Assembly: GCA_023897205.1 (NCBI GenBank)
Contig: JAHWDD010000009.1
Location: forward strand, 1,922,001 to 1,986,000
DNA from: Exophiala sp. HKRS030
Lineage: Eukaryota; Ascomycota; Eurotiomycetes; Chaetothyriales; Herpotrichiellaceae
Direction: 5' to 3'
Length of the DNA stretch: 64,000 nt
Every line of letters begins with the position of its first letter. Within the stretch, counting starts at the first letter, position 1. A program made the position numbers and the translations under genes. The notes beneath the pieces are model-generated. The model searched no databases and was not told where the DNA came from. It saw nothing but the letters and a program-made list of their open reading frames with translations. This document shows positions 23,215-35,375 of this stretch, piece by piece.

Positions 23215-24159
23215 TCATCTATCTCTAGGATAGCCCAAATACCTGAAATACTCGGCATTCCATATCTCCTTTTCCGCCTCACTGATAACCCACACCATGC
23301 CGATGATGGCAGCAGCATTTGCACCTGCACCTTTCTCGAGCCCGCAACGCCGTCTGGGTATTAGGCACATCCACTCTCTCACAAGGATGACATTGTAAGC
23401 CGGTCCGCCGCCATGCTTGGCGTGACAGTCCTCAACCGCCTTGTGCAACTTTCCATAAGCCTCCACGAGGACTGCTTCGTCGACTTTCGACGGAAGTCGT
23501 AGAACAAAGTGCTGATGTGGGACATTTCCAATGTCACTTGTGACCTCTATCGTAGAGGTAGCTTTGCTGGGAAACAGAGGGAACCCCATTTCACGTTCAT
23601 CAGGATAATGCCACAGTTGCATGTGCTTGTGGCCTTGACTAGACCCTGCCTCATAGCCACAGTTGAAGATCATCATGTGCCTCTTCTCAAAGTGCATCAA
23701 CAATGACCAGGCGGCGGACAAGTCGCTAGCATCGAGGCTGTCAGACTGTCGAGCAAAACGGCGTGTTATGAGGAGCAGACTGGGTCGATACACACAATAC
23801 TTATTCAGTAGGAGTAAGTGAGAAGGACCAACCTCTGATAGTACAAAATCGGGATCGGGATTTAGGAAAGGATTGTTTCCTCTGCCGGTCTTCCGCTCAG
23901 GCGCATCGTGGGCAGTGATGGGCTTGCGTAGTAGATGAGGTACTAGACGGAAATCAAACTGTGCTCCAAGATATCAAGTTAGGATCTGATAGCAGTAGAG
24001 CACTCCGAACATGCATTATCTGCAACATACCTTGAAGCCCTCATCTTCTTTCGTATCTGTGGTAGAAGGCTCGTAGATGATTTCGCCTTTTGTTACCAAC
24101 TCATCAAACTTCGAGATCACCCTTTCCTCAAGGCTTGGGGACAATATAATAGCACTCAT
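23215..24159 (-). CDS. Diadenosine tetraphosphate phosphorylase (ATP adenylyltransferase)
   Basis: Exons are 24159-24031 and 23958-23215, giving 290 residues. The enzyme of the yeast Apa1/Apa2 type splits Ap4A with phosphate into ATP and ADP, and belongs to the HIT superfamily. The N-terminal part carries the family segment (EIIYEPSTTDTKED, then FDFRLVPHLLRKP and NNPFLNPDPDFVLSE). The catalytic region reads SSQGHKHMQLW, matching the HxHxQ motif, and the C-terminal half has VPHQHFVLRLP and YNVILVREWM with a final strand near LGYPRD. The ATG at 24159 gives MSAIILSPSLEERV, typical for the family; the longer open frame upstream starts at TTG. It is probably cytosolic, about 250 bp upstream of cyp8 on the same strand. 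Confidence 0.9.
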
Positions 24160-24745
24160 TGTGCTGTCAATGGTTCCGTTCGGCGAAGTCTTGTGCTGTG
24201 CAATCCAGTGAGTCGCCTTCAACCTTCTGTTTCAGTTGACTGGGCGAATATTTGTTATCTGACACCTCGGAATGTGAGATTTTGTCGTGGCGTCATTCAT
24301 TCAGGGGTCGCAGATCATCTGGTCATCGCTTCGGTGTAACATAGGTACTTTTCAACAGTATATTTCGAAGAGCCTAAAGGGGCTATGATCAGGGCTCATC
24401 GTCACTCCTCTCGTTCGGCTAGGATGGATCTGACGGCGTAGTGAGAAGAAATGTTTGAGGGGTGTTGGGTGGATCCAGGCATAATCGCTTTCAGCCACAT
24501 CTCGTCCACAAGCTGGTGACAGCTACAACTTGCCAGCGGCCTTCATCACACCGACAATCACCAGTAGCAAAACGAGATTTATAATCTGATAGCTCTCTAA
24601 ACTCATTCACCAAATTCAACAGTTCACCCAGCTAGAGACGCTCTTATATTCTGCTCTTATACAGAGCTTTCGGTATGGGCAGCATGCTACACTAATGTTG
24701 TTATTCATTATTCACACTCGACTTTTATCGTCGACGCGGCTCAGC
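24160..24745. other. Intergenic region
   Basis: This holds the probable promoter of the Ap4A phosphorylase gene and the 3' region of the monooxygenase gene. I see no gene. Confidence 0.4.
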
Positions 24746-26506
24746 TTATGCATGTCCTGTCTTCCACTCATCGATGAGCCCGACATAATCCTCCGGTCCA
24801 TAAGGGTCGAACATGTCGGCCATTTTACCTCGCTTTCGATGCGACTCTAGGTTGACATCTCTTAGCAGCATATCGACATAAGGGACAGCATCGAAGACGA
24901 AGTCAGGGAAACATGGGCCATAACCGATAGGATATCTCCATCGGCCAAACTGACTATGTAGGACTGTCTCCCATTTGATGTCGTCTTCTGAACTGGGGAG
25001 CCTGTCCAACTTGCCGTCGAAAAAGGCTGAAATCCAGAGTGCCTGAACGGTAGCCACAATTGAAGTGGTGATTGACGATGACATGCCGACAAAGGCAAGG
25101 TTACGCTTGGGCACCATTGCTGGCGGTACCATGAATCTGTACATGCGAAGTGGCTGGTTCATTCGCTCAGCCAATTTCTCCTGGAGTTGATTCGTTCTTT
25201 CCGGCTGCGTCTTCAGACTCGGGAATCGCTCCAGAATTTCGTGGTCAGCTTGCTTGGTCAAGGCCTCTAGGTCTGCGGGCGAATGATGTTGCCCTACTTC
25301 AGCCTCGCTGCCCTTGATGAATTCGACAGATGGTTCTTTTCTCCATCCTGTCGCCAACACTGCCACGTCAGCCTTGAGCTTTTGCCCCGAGGCCAGGTTG
25401 ATAGATTCTGGTCCAACACCAGTAATCTCATCAATGTTGACCCTAATTCTGCCCTCCCTAACGAGGTCAAAGAAACTTGTCGGGTAGTTGTGGATGCTCA
25501 AGGAGCTCCCAATGTAGAAGGCCGGATCCCACGGCTTCAGCTTCTTCAACTCCGGATGCGAGTCATACTTGTTGAGAGAAATGACATCGCCACCAAGAAT
25601 CTTCCAAAAAGTACTGACAATACCTCGGCCAATAAGGGTCCCATGCAGAAAGTGTCGAATGCTGGAATAGCCATCTTCATCCCCCCAGACGCAGGGGCTC
25701 AGCCAGGTCAAGAAGCGAGTATGCACGAGTTTTTCCAGCCACTTCTTGAGAGGCGTAACGTAGGGTGGAGCCATCCATACTGGACCATGTCCTGATTTCC
25801 GGATTACCATGTCTACTTGAGCCCCAGCCTTTGCATAGGCATACGCTACGTCCCAAGCGGACTTTGCGCCTCCGACGACCACGACATTTTTCGCTTCCTT
25901 CAAGGTATCGGCCTTGCCTGCAAAATCTCTGACGTGGAAGATCTGACCCTTGAAATCCTGAGCGCCGGGCAATTTTGGTACGTAAGGCTCGGAAGTCAAT
26001 CCGGTGGCGATTATCAGCTTTTTGGTCTGGAAGACTTTATTCTCAGCCGATGAAGTTCTTAGGAGCCAGTCACCATCTTCCGAAGGTTCTGCAGACGTGA
26101 CCCTCGTATTGAACTGGATACGCTCATACACACCAAACTTCTTGGCATAGTCTGTGAGGTATTGGTGCAGAACAGTTCCTGGAATATGCTGGCCAGATTT
26201 CACACCATAGGTAGCCTCGTCCATGCGGAAATCGGGATACTCGTAAGTGCCCAACATGTTATTCGATTTGAGACCAGGATACAGGCGGTCTTCTGCCCAA
26301 ACGCCCCCCAGCGAAGAATTGGTCTCGAGTACAGCCACATTGTCACGAGGGTGCAGCTCAGTGTAAGTTTTGGCGGCAGCTAGACCATACCAGCCTTGAC
26401 AAGATTACATTACCATGTCAGTATTGGGACCTTGTAAGGCAAGGGTCGTTCAGTCAAAGGTGCACGTACCAGTTCCCACAACGATAAGGTCGAATGCCTC
26501 GCTCAT
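24746..26506 (-). CDS. FAD/NADPH-dependent flavin monooxygenase
   Basis: Exons are 26506-26470 and 26394-24746, with a 75-bp intron, giving 561 residues. It is a class B flavin monooxygenase of the FMO/Baeyer-Villiger type that uses NADPH and O2 to oxygenate small molecules. The FAD Rossmann motif is VVGTGWYGLAAA, split by the intron at its second glycine. The NADPH Rossmann motif is VVVVGGAKSAWDVA. The FMO-type signature FxGxxxHxxxF appears as FKGQIFHVRDF, and the ATG motif as VLATGWRKEP. A hydrophobic segment (IVATVQALWISAFF) sits near the C-terminus. Many fungal homologues belong to secondary-metabolite clusters, but I see no synthase here. Substrate unknown. Confidence 0.9.
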
Positions 26507-28686
26507 GATGGCCAGCCTGTCTCAAAGGGAACGATCAATCCGGAGTACCTGGGGTGTTTACAACTCCGAAGTTTGCAAAGACTGCTGCCAATCTGCTCAC
26601 CCTGAAAGATTTCAAGCCAGAGGCAGCTGGAAAAAGACTCGAGTCGTCACACTTTTCTTAGAGATAGATCATCAACTGCAAGATATGCAAGGGAATCGCT
26701 CTATCGGGTAAATGCGGTATATGGCGTTCGCCCGTTGCCCTTGGCCCACGAAGCTTACGACCCAGTCAGCCAGGATTAGCTGAGATGAGCCAGGATGATG
26801 CCTGCAATCAGAGTAACTTTCAAGTAAAACAAGTTGGAACCAGCTAGAGCCCAAGGTTTACAGTAGTACTCCGTACAGTAGGCAGCTTCTCTTGGGACCA
26901 AGCTAATAAATGAGAGGAAGTTGCGGGCGAGAGAGGGTGGCCGAGGTTTCACAGAACGGACACCCCGTTCCCACTTTCCCAGGCTATTGTTTGTGCCATG
27001 TGAGAAAACCGAGTTCTCTATCCGTCAGAGGCGTTCCTCTGGCCTGAAGGAGGCTCACTAGGCCTGTCTCCGGGCTCTGGACCTCACTAAATACCTGGTG
27101 GCGCCCGGGGCCGCTAAACGTAAAAATGTCTACTACTGTACGGAGTAGGTATTGTAAAGTACTTATCAGCACTGCCGATCCACTGGGGCTCACAAGCTGG
27201 AGGGCCCATCTTCCTGCAGCACCGAACTCTTTCACGGGCTATCCACTTCTATTCTGTACTGAGGACTACATACACACGATTCGAAAAGAAGCTGCCAAGC
27301 TCAAGACAGATGCCTCGAGCGACTGGGGTGAGCAGATTCGCCAGTGAGCCTGCATGGTAGCGGGTTGGTGTGAAGTATCCGATGCATATCCGATCTTTCT
27401 TGAATTCTCTCCATTTGCCACTTGATAGGCCGGTCTCGATGTCTGGGATGTCAGGTACGGCTCCTGCTCTGATCATTCGTTCGATTAACGAAGCCTCACT
27501 AGCCCTTAGCATTTGAATGGAAGATGGAGGTGCGCCGTGCCACCAGTGCCACTCCAATCAAGAACTGCCCACCACCATGACACCAAAGTGCTTGCATGTG
27601 GAATCGCTACTGATGTCAGGTTGAGAACTCCCTCCAACCACAGACGAGGTCGCAGCCACCGCGGATACGGGAACCACCTGTCAATCCAAGTAGGGGAGTC
27701 TTCCACAGAGTACCAACAACCAGACTTTTACTCACCAGGACCGAGTATCCACTGTTGACTGTCAAAGAGTACTGCACAGTTGCTGTACAGTATGCAGCTG
27801 TTCCCGTCACCAACCCAGCTTCCTTGGTCAAACCTGGCAAGACTTTTCTTTCTCCATCCACGCTCCATCTGAGCATTATTTGCCTCCTACAAAAGTTATG
27901 CTCGTATTAAATGGATCAGGATTTTGTCTCCCGCTCCGACCCGGAGCGCCTTTTCAAACCCCTTTTTCCAACGGCTTTTTAGTAATGTTTCGAAGCAAGA
28001 TCCGGCGCGGCAGATCACCAAGCCAAAGCTCAACGATCCGAATTTGAATCACTGGGGGCTGACCATGCCACACTGGAATGGCGCAACTATGGCAGGCTCG
28101 CTTACTGTACATACTATCGCCGAAGTGTCAAACGTCTTTATTGGAAGCTGACGTCCAACATGAGACTTTGCTTGGTCTTTGGCGTGAAGCGTTTGCCTAG
28201 CTCTTATCTGTCAAGCACTAGCCACATGTTCCATGTCAGTTCCTCGACGTCAACCCCACTGTATGTAGGGATAAGAGTTTCTGTCATTTACTCATTGGAG
28301 TTAATCATGGAAGCCCTGCTTGGTGGGCTGGCGGAGACTTTAGGAGCCTACCAGATGGTCGCTCCAAAACTGACCTGGGCAGCGGCTGAAAAGACGTAGG
28401 AGTTGGTGTGCCCTTCTCTTGGGTCGATCATATACCCTTCTCATCGGTACGTCCGGTTTAACAAGGGTTCTCTGATCCTAGCACGATACGAGTGCTCCGA
28501 AGCTTTTGCCGTGGCTGTTCACAAAGTGGCAGGTCCCAATCGATCTCTGTCCTTGCATGCTTGTGGGGATTATGATCACGGAAATTTTGGATCGAGCTTG
28601 ATATCAATGCGACCGCCGCCGTTCGTGGTTCTTTTGTTCATCCTCCCAGCCTGATTCTCGAGAGTCTGGAGTGTGTCCTCTCCATC
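26507..28686. other. Divergent intergenic region, about 2.2 kb
   Basis: This lies between the monooxygenase gene (minus) and the rhodopsin-domain gene (plus). Several open frames of 60-100 codons are present but none shows a domain, splice logic or ATG context I can defend. Confidence 0.4.
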
Positions 28687-30055
28687 ATGGCAAGCGAATT
28701 CAATACCGAGGCTTTCACCCTGCTCGCTGTGGGCGTTCTGATCGTCGCCATACGAACAGCCTCCAGGTTGTCCGTCGCTGGCATCAAGGGATTATGGCTC
28801 GAGTGAGTGATGGCGACATTATAGAAAGCTTTGACCTTGCTAATATCGCTGGCAGTGACTATCTTATGCTCTTTGCCACTGTATGTTCAGTCACTTGAAT
28901 ACGTTTCAGTACTATTGCGCTGACATTTTAAGGTAATCTATGGTCTCGAGACGGGTGCTGCATATATCGTCGGCGCCTGGTGGCTAGGCTTAGCCAACAA
29001 TGGGATGACCGACGAGCAACGGCGCACATTGGATCCCAACTCTCAAGAATACCGTTATCGGGTCAATGGGTCAAAGACGCAGCTCATCGGATGGAGTCTT
29101 TACACCTTGCTCTTATGGACTCTGAAGCTCTGCATGATCATTTTCTATCATCGACTAACGTGAGTCTATCTTTACGGTCCTCGCTATACTCGAAATTGCA
29201 ATGCTAACTGTATATACAGAGAAGCTCTCGACTACATGAAGATCAGGATACGTATTGGCTATGGCATTGTCATCGTCACGTACATTATCACCGAGTTGTC
29301 CATCTTACTTGGATGCCACCCTTTCCACAAGAACTGGCAAATCTTCCCCAATCCTGGTAGTGAGTGCTTCCCGTGATTGACCAAAAGTCTACATTGCTCA
29401 TTTTTATCGCTAGACCACTGTCAGCCCGCGATCTCAAAGATTGATTTGTATGTTACCGTCGTTCTAAACGTCCTTTCCGACGTATACCTACTGTCAATAC
29501 CAATCCCTGTAAGTTGAAAAAATCCCTCTGGGCTTCACATTTGCTCGCCGCTGACATGGATGCCCAGTTGCTGTGGAAAGCCGACGTGCCCATGGTGAAG
29601 AAATTCTCCTTGATCTTCATCTTCTCCGGAGCCGTGTTCGTCATGGCTGCTGGCATCCTACGAGCCGCACTGATTATTGCTGTAAGTTTCCGGACGCAGT
29701 CACTCGCACTTGAAAAATAAGGCCAGCGCTGATATTATTGGGCTAGGATCCCATCGGCGGAGCTCAAGCTGCAGGCAGCTGGGCAGTCCGGGAGACCTTT
29801 GTTGCCGTCGTCGTTTGCAACTTGCCGCTCGTGTACCAAGGCGGTCGACGACTGACCAAGGCCGCCACCCAGAGTGGTCTCTTCTCCCGGTCGGCCTCTC
29901 GCATGGGCTACAGCAAGTCCAGCGAGGAACCCGCCCTCGAAATGTCGGCGAACCGAAGCTCGATTCAACGCAAAGAGTTTGACGCAAGGCAGAAAGAGAT
30001 GCAACAGGAGTTTCTGGCTTCAGAGGCACCATACAGATTTTCTGCGCCTCCTTGA
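28687..30055 (+). CDS. Fungal rhodopsin-domain integral membrane protein
   Basis: Seven exons: 28687-28802, 28856-28880, 28933-29159, 29220-29359, 29414-29508, 29568-29681 and 29747-30055, giving 341 residues. All introns start GTGAG, GTATG or GTAAG and the frame is kept throughout. The protein has the heptahelical layout of the large fungal family once called SAT4 or PTH11-like: the first helix (AFTLLAVGVLIVAIRTASRL), the motif DDYLMLFA after the WL turn, LLLWTLKLCMIIFYHRL in helix 4, and further helices to VVVCNLPLVY. The conserved short loop cysteines (LLGCHPFHKNW, then NHCQP) are present. The cytoplasmic tail is basic and Ser-rich. Some relatives act as G-protein-coupled sensors in plant pathogens; ligand and role here are unknown. 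Confidence 0.9.
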
Positions 30056-31469
30056 TCCGAAGAGACTACAGTCACGGGAAAAAAGAAAAGAAAAGCAAAC
30101 AACACACGCGCACCTGGAAAAACAAACAAAAGTCGGGAGGAAACGCTGGACACCTAGATGGTACACACACGCACACACTGCCACGGTTGGGAAATACATC
30201 GGTTGGCTTCTGTTCCCATTATACATCGACGCCGACTCGAGATGATGGAACACGTCTGCGTTGCGTCATAAACCTGCCTTATACTATGCTATACTATACT
30301 ATATACTATACACACGTGCCTGTGAATGAAGAATACGACGAATAATGAATGATATATTGAAAATTTTAAGAAAGTCTCAAACGACTCGAGAACACAATGT
30401 GTAATGCTTCCTTCGTCCGTGTCACTTTTTGCAATGGCTCCCCAGTGTTGCCCAAATTTAGTGATGATTCTTTCCAACAGCTTTGGCGGACAGGAACCCG
30501 TGTCTTTCGAACTGTGGGGTTAACTTGTTTGGATTGATCAAGTGCACTCAGGATACATTGATCTCTAGTCACGTAGAAGACTGGGGTTGAAAAACACCGT
30601 TACCCTCTACTTTCCATTCAGAATTGAACCATCACATCACCACCCTGAAATGTACATACAATGATGAAAAAGGCTGGAAATAGTTGACGTACTGTCATGG
30701 TAGAAAGTGCATGATCATTGTAGTCTGAAGGTGTAGACGACATGGGAAAGAAAATGGCCGTACTTTTCTGTCTGGTGGTCATCCTGCTGCTGACTCAACC
30801 TTGCGTCTTTGTCATTCACTCGTACAAGAACTTTCGGACGCTTGAGATCCAGGACACCACCCGTTCCAGTTCGGATCCCAAAGGGACTGGATGCGAACCA
30901 AAAAAAAAGTGCAAAAAACTTCTTCCACTTTGATTCGAACACTGGTGTTGTCAAATAGGAAGTGAAAACTCTGCCCTCAATCATTGGATTTGGGTTGGTT
31001 TATTTTTTGTTTCTTTCTTGTACTCATACAATTGGTTTGGGGGGAAGGGGGGATTTGTTATTGTTGGTAACACCTTCATTGAGCATCCACATTACACTGC
31101 GGTGCTACTCGGAATGTTGAACAGAATTCTGGGAATGAAAAACATAAACCCTACCTGTGATCGTGTCTCCGTAGGTGAGGTGCAAGGGCAGTTGTCATTC
31201 GTTCATTGCGGTATACCAGTGAATGGCAAGGCTGTACAAAGTGAAGAGGTGAAGCTACAGTTGTATACAGCACAGTCGGATGCCAAGGCTGCGGACGAAA
31301 TCGCTCCACCTCGATCCAATTCCAAGCTAAACCGCATTGGAAAAATCTTTCAAGCTCCTGCGCCGCTGCTGGTGAAAGATCCAAATCAATTTTCCAGGTC
31401 GTACTACCATCCCCCGTCCTTTTCGGCTTCGTCGTTCTTCTTCATTCATTGTCTTCTTAGGGCGTCATC
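30056..31469. other. Intergenic region, about 1.4 kb
   Basis: This holds the 3' region of the rhodopsin-domain gene and the promoter of the EF-Tu gene. There is an ACTATA-type simple repeat at 30,278-30,311. The open frames at 30715-30984 and 31018-31551 have no domain support. Confidence 0.4.
30278..30311 (+). repeat. CTATA-type simple repeat
   Basis: Irregular copies of CTATA or CTATG run in tandem in intergenic DNA, a low-complexity microsatellite. Confidence 0.7.
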
Positions 31470-32960
31470 ATGGCTTTCTCTCGCTCAGTCACATCTTTAC
31501 TCCGCACCTCGCGGCATGTGGTCACCCCTGCCCGAGGTGTTAACCCGGTGAACAGAGTCTGGGGTCACGACAGATTCGGAGCGAGAACGTACGCTGCCGT
31601 GTTCGAGAGAAACAAGCCGCACGTCAATATCGGTAAGTCTGAGATGTCGCGATGGCCTGGCGCTGGTATTGATCTAACACATGTCCAGGCACAATTGGCC
31701 ACGTCGATCATGGCAAGGTAAATCTTCCATTCAGTTCGTCAAGGTTGTTTCCGCTCACGCCCTCACTAGACCACTTTGACCGCAGCCATCACCAAGCGAC
31801 AAGCAGAAAAGGGATTTGCCAACTTCTTAGAATATGGCGCCATCGACAAAGCTCCCGAAGAGCGAAAGCGTGGTATCACAATTGCAACTGCCCATATCGA
31901 GTACCAAACCGACGCTCGCCACTACTCCCACGTTGACTGTCCCGGTCACGCCGATTATATCAAGAACATGATTACTGGTGCTGCTTTGATGGATGGTGCT
32001 GTCATGGTCGTTGCTGCGGGTGATGGGCAAATGTGAGCAAGATTCAGTATCCAGAGTTTGCCGGAGGAATGATGATTGACACATTTTGTTAGGCCTCAAA
32101 CCCGAGAACACTTGCTCCTCGCTCGTCAAGTCGGTGTCCAGAAGATTGTCGTATTCGTCAACAAGTGCGACACTGTCGAAGACCCGGAAATGTTGGAACT
32201 TGTCGAGATGGAAATGCGAGAACTTTTGTCCAAGTATGACTTCGAAGGAGAAGAGACTCCCATCATCTTCGGTTCCGCTCTCTGCGCTCTGGAAGGTACA
32301 AAGCCCGAGCTTGGTGTTCAAAAGATCGACGAGCTCCTGAACGCGGTCGACACCTGGATCCCTACCCCTGTCCGAGACACCGAGAAGCCCTTCATGATGT
32401 CGGTCGAGGAAGTTTTCTCCATCTCTGGTCGTGGTACCGTTGCTTCCGGCCGTGTCATGCGTGGTGTCTTGAAGAGAGATTCCGAAGTCGAGATCATCGG
32501 AGGTGGCGACCAGGTCATCAAGACCAAGGTCACTGACATTGAAACTTTCAAGAAATCCTGCGAAGAGTCAAGAGCTGGTGACAACTCGGGTCTCCTTCTC
32601 CGAGGTGTGAAGCGTGAAGACATCCGACGTGGTATGGTTGTGGCTGTCCCAGGCACCGTCAAGGCCGTCCAGGAGGTTCTCGTCTCCATGTACGTCTTGA
32701 CCGAAGAGGAAGGTGGAAGAAAGACTGGCTTTTCCTCGGCATACCGACCTCAGCTCTACGTCCGTACCGCTGATGAAGCCGCCGAGTTGGCATGGCCCGA
32801 AGGAACCGAAGATACCAGCAGAATGATTATGCCTGGTGACAACGTCGAAGTGGTCCTCAAGACCAACCATCCTTGTGTGATGGAAATTGGTGAACGATTC
32901 AACTTGAGAGAAGGTGGCCGAACTGTTGCCACTGGACTGGTCACGAGAGTCATCAAATAG
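31470..32960 (+). CDS. TUF1: Mitochondrial translation elongation factor Tu
   Basis: Exons are 31470-31632, 31689-31717, 31770-32032 and 32093-32960, giving 440 residues. EF-Tu brings aminoacyl-tRNA to the mitochondrial ribosome as a GTP complex. A basic leader of about 45 residues ([19 protein letters not shown]) is a likely mitochondrial presequence, followed by the mature start [20 protein letters not shown]. GTPase motifs are GHVDHGKT (G1), RGITI (G2), DCPGH (G3), NKCD (G4) and GSAL (G5). Domains 2 and 3 follow, with [13 protein letters not shown] and a [10 protein letters not shown] segment near the end. The 29-nt second exon holds the P-loop alone, bounded by introns on both sides. High codon bias fits strong expression. 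Confidence 0.97.
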
Positions 32961-33952
32961 ACGAGGACGGCCTTCTGGGACTGAGATGTTGTTTTCCGAC
33001 CAATCGCTCGATGCACGTTGTACTCACAAGAGTAAATGGAGCATCCTGTACCAAAAAGCGCATGTTTGACTAAGTATGTGAGTTGTGGGCTGTGAGTTGC
33101 GAAGATGGGGCCTTGTATACGATAATGTACGACAACGGACAAGTGGTTCTCTCTTACCTGCCTGTTCTCACCCATTTGCACGAAAGAGCCACCAGATCTG
33201 GAAATCACGAAGACGGACGTACATTGTGTTTTTAATCTTTACCAATGAGGGATTTGGACTGGCGCACAGAAGCTTTATATCCTCGTACCCACTTACCTTT
33301 GTGTGTATATATACCTTGGTATGAAAAGAACTCTCAACTTTTTTAATTATACTAGATCAATTATCCATCTCGTGTATTGCTCATCCGGATCTCAATATAC
33401 GAGGTATATCCAGTGGTGTCAGTACGTAGTATGGAGTAACGAATTCCTTTCCCTGTATATGTGCAGTACAGTGCCCTGTACGGAGGACCTCCAACACGTT
33501 TCTTCGGTTCAATCTTCGACCTTTGTTGGAGGTGGAGATGCCGAGATGGTCTGGGTACATATACCTACCCGGAATGTTCGGGGTTACTCCGTGACGAGGA
33601 CGGGTGGAAATGATGGTTGTTCCCTTGGCTCTTAGGTTCCTCCTCCGTACCTAGTTCATGGCTCCTTGGGAACGCTTCTGTCGGGCTCGGCAATGTTGGG
33701 AAAAATCGTGGGGCTATTCTGTGGTTAGGAGACCAGGTATCCAAGTTCGTAAGACGGGGGGTTGTGTTTGGAGTAGTTTGGAGTTATATTCTAGTAACAG
33801 CACTCGTCCACCGTCGGAAGCTTACCCAAACCTCTTTCTATCGTACTGTAACTTGTGTTATACCCCTCGAGAGTTGATACCGAGAGGAAGAATACATCAC
33901 GCGACCAATACTTGCACTCGGACTTGATTCGACCTCTTGAGAAACCAAAAAA
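32961..33952. other. Intergenic region, about 1 kb
   Basis: This lies downstream of the EF-Tu gene and upstream of the GFA-domain gene. No gene is supported. Confidence 0.4.
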
Positions 33953-34372
33953 ATGGAAGGACGTTGCCAATGTGACGCGGTCAAATTCACAACCCCCAGT
34001 CCGACCGCTCTGAAATGGTTCGTCTGTCACTGTCTTGAATGTCGACGTCAAAGTTCTTCGGCGTTTGGGATCACGGCGATCTTCCCGACTTTCGACATTC
34101 AACGAACAGCCAGTAAAGGAGGTGAAGAGTTTATTGGGGTGTTTACGCACACCAGGGCCGACTCGGGAAGGGCAAAAAGGTGTTACTTCTGCAGACAATG
34201 CGGAACGAGACTCATGCACGACGGAGGAGGACCATTTGTCGCGGTCAAGGGTGGATGTCTGGTCGGGATCAACCCAGATTGTCTGGCGGGTGCCACCCAC
34301 ATTTGGACCAAGAGGGCTCTGATGCCCATACCGGAAGGGGTGGAGAGTTGGCCGGAGGAACCGCCGAGGTGA
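33953..34372 (+). CDS. GFA-domain (CENP-V type) zinc protein
   Basis: A single exon of 139 residues with ATG after an A-rich leader. The GFA fold is named after a glutathione-dependent formaldehyde-activating enzyme; most fungal members have no proven substrate. Zinc-binding cysteines are visible: GRCQCDAV near the start, VCHCLECRR around residues 24-31, and YFCRQCGT around 78-85. The central strand SAFGITAIFP and the later FVAVKGG are typical of the fold. Length is normal for the family. No membrane segment or signal peptide is present, so it is probably cytosolic. Confidence 0.9.
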   Translation: MEGRCQCDAVKFTTPSPTALKWFVCHCLECRRQSSSAFGITAIFPTFDIQRTASKGGEEFIGVFTHTRADSGRAKRCYFCRQCGTRLMHDGGGPFVAVKGGCLVGINPDCLAGATHIWTKRALMPIPEGVESWPEEPPR

Positions 34373-34986
34373 TGAGAAGCAAGCCATAAATGAAAAAAAA
34401 GGAGAAGAAGAATGAGGAATGAGGAATATGCATATGGAATTCATTCATGAAGATAGGCCGGCCAATCAAAGCTTTTGTCGTAATGGATGCATGTTCCGTA
34501 ACAACAACGTATCAACGAGGAGTGAGTTGATCACAGATACCTTAGGAACAAGATACTTGTACCTGTCTGATATCCGTGGTGTCAACCTCCGTAAATGGCA
34601 AAGCATTATTACTTGGTACAAATAAACTTCTTGCAAACAAAGAAGAAAGCCGAACACAAAAGCTCAAGAAATGCCACATGGGTCTTTGTATTGCATTTCG
34701 TACGTTTCGTTTTTGTGATTGATGACTTTGTACAATAAGTAAGTAGGTTGGTTGGGTGGTTGGTAGGTTCGTAGGGTACGCAGACGGGCCAATAAGCCTA
34801 GACGTGCCATGTGTGTTCCTGCTGTGTCCTGCTGTGTCCTGCTGTGTCCTGCTGTGTCCTGCAAGATTTGTGTATGCCTCTTGTGTCTTTCTCTTCCTTC
34901 TGATACTCCCAATGTCGGTTAAACACGCTCTTCTAGAGAAGAGCACCCGCTGGGGAAGTTCAAGCCACACGAAAAGTCAAACCCGT
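34373..34986. other. Convergent intergenic region with a tandem decamer
   Basis: This holds the 3' ends of the GFA gene and the small membrane-protein gene, plus a tandem repeat at 34,811-34,860. No gene is supported. Confidence 0.4.
34811..34860 (+). repeat. Tandem 10-bp minisatellite
   Basis: Four perfect copies of GCTGTGTCCT (34,821-34,860) are preceded by one degenerate copy (GTGTGTTCCT). It lies in the convergent intergenic region. Confidence 0.9.
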
Positions 34987-35375
34987 TCAACTCGTCGAAG
35001 CAAGCACACCAGCAGTTTCCGATTGTGATCCTTCTGCAGCTTCTCTCTCCGCCCTCCGTCTGCGCTTCTCTATTATCATTTCTTTCCGTTGTTGTAAAAG
35101 CTTGACTTGTCTGTCTTCAACTCCCTTCAACCAATATCCAAACGAACCACCGATGCCGGCGAAAAGAGGGTACACCCATAGGCCGCCGCGTTGGAAAAAG
35201 GGTCTCATCTCAATGCCCAATTGGACGAAACGTGTAGCGATGCCTGAGCACCAAGAAAACGTCAGTAAACCAACCGAATACACAAAAACCGTGTTTTGTC
35301 TGTGTAGGCAAGAAAGATTGTAGAATTGCAAGGTTGCATACCGAACCCGGCCCAAAACAAGATTTTGTGAACCAT
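34987..35375 (-). CDS. Small mitochondrial membrane protein, probable complex I accessory subunit
   Basis: Exons are 35375-35342 and 35243-34987, with a 98-bp intron, giving 96 residues. The short first exon (MVHKILFWAGF) joins in frame to IATRFVQLGIEMRPFFQR. A second hydrophobic segment follows (LWVYPLFAGIGGSFGYWL), then a long charged helix (QVKLLQQRKEMIIEKRRRRAERE). I associate this pattern with a short NADH:ubiquinone oxidoreductase subunit of ascomycetes related to the animal NDUFC2 (B14.5b) type, which sits in the membrane arm. The assignment is from memory of the pattern and is not certain. Without the first exon the open frame would not give a sensible N-terminus. The GC-rich loop and twin-helix layout fit an inner-membrane protein. 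Confidence 0.7.

Noticed and set aside
26507..28686. Several open frames of 60-100 codons
   Set aside because: None has a domain, a clear start or a splice pattern that joins them into one protein.
31018..31551. Plus-strand open frame of 177 codons before the EF-Tu gene
   Set aside because: It overlaps the first EF-Tu exon in another frame and starts at a non-ATG codon; it is probably promoter and 5' UTR.
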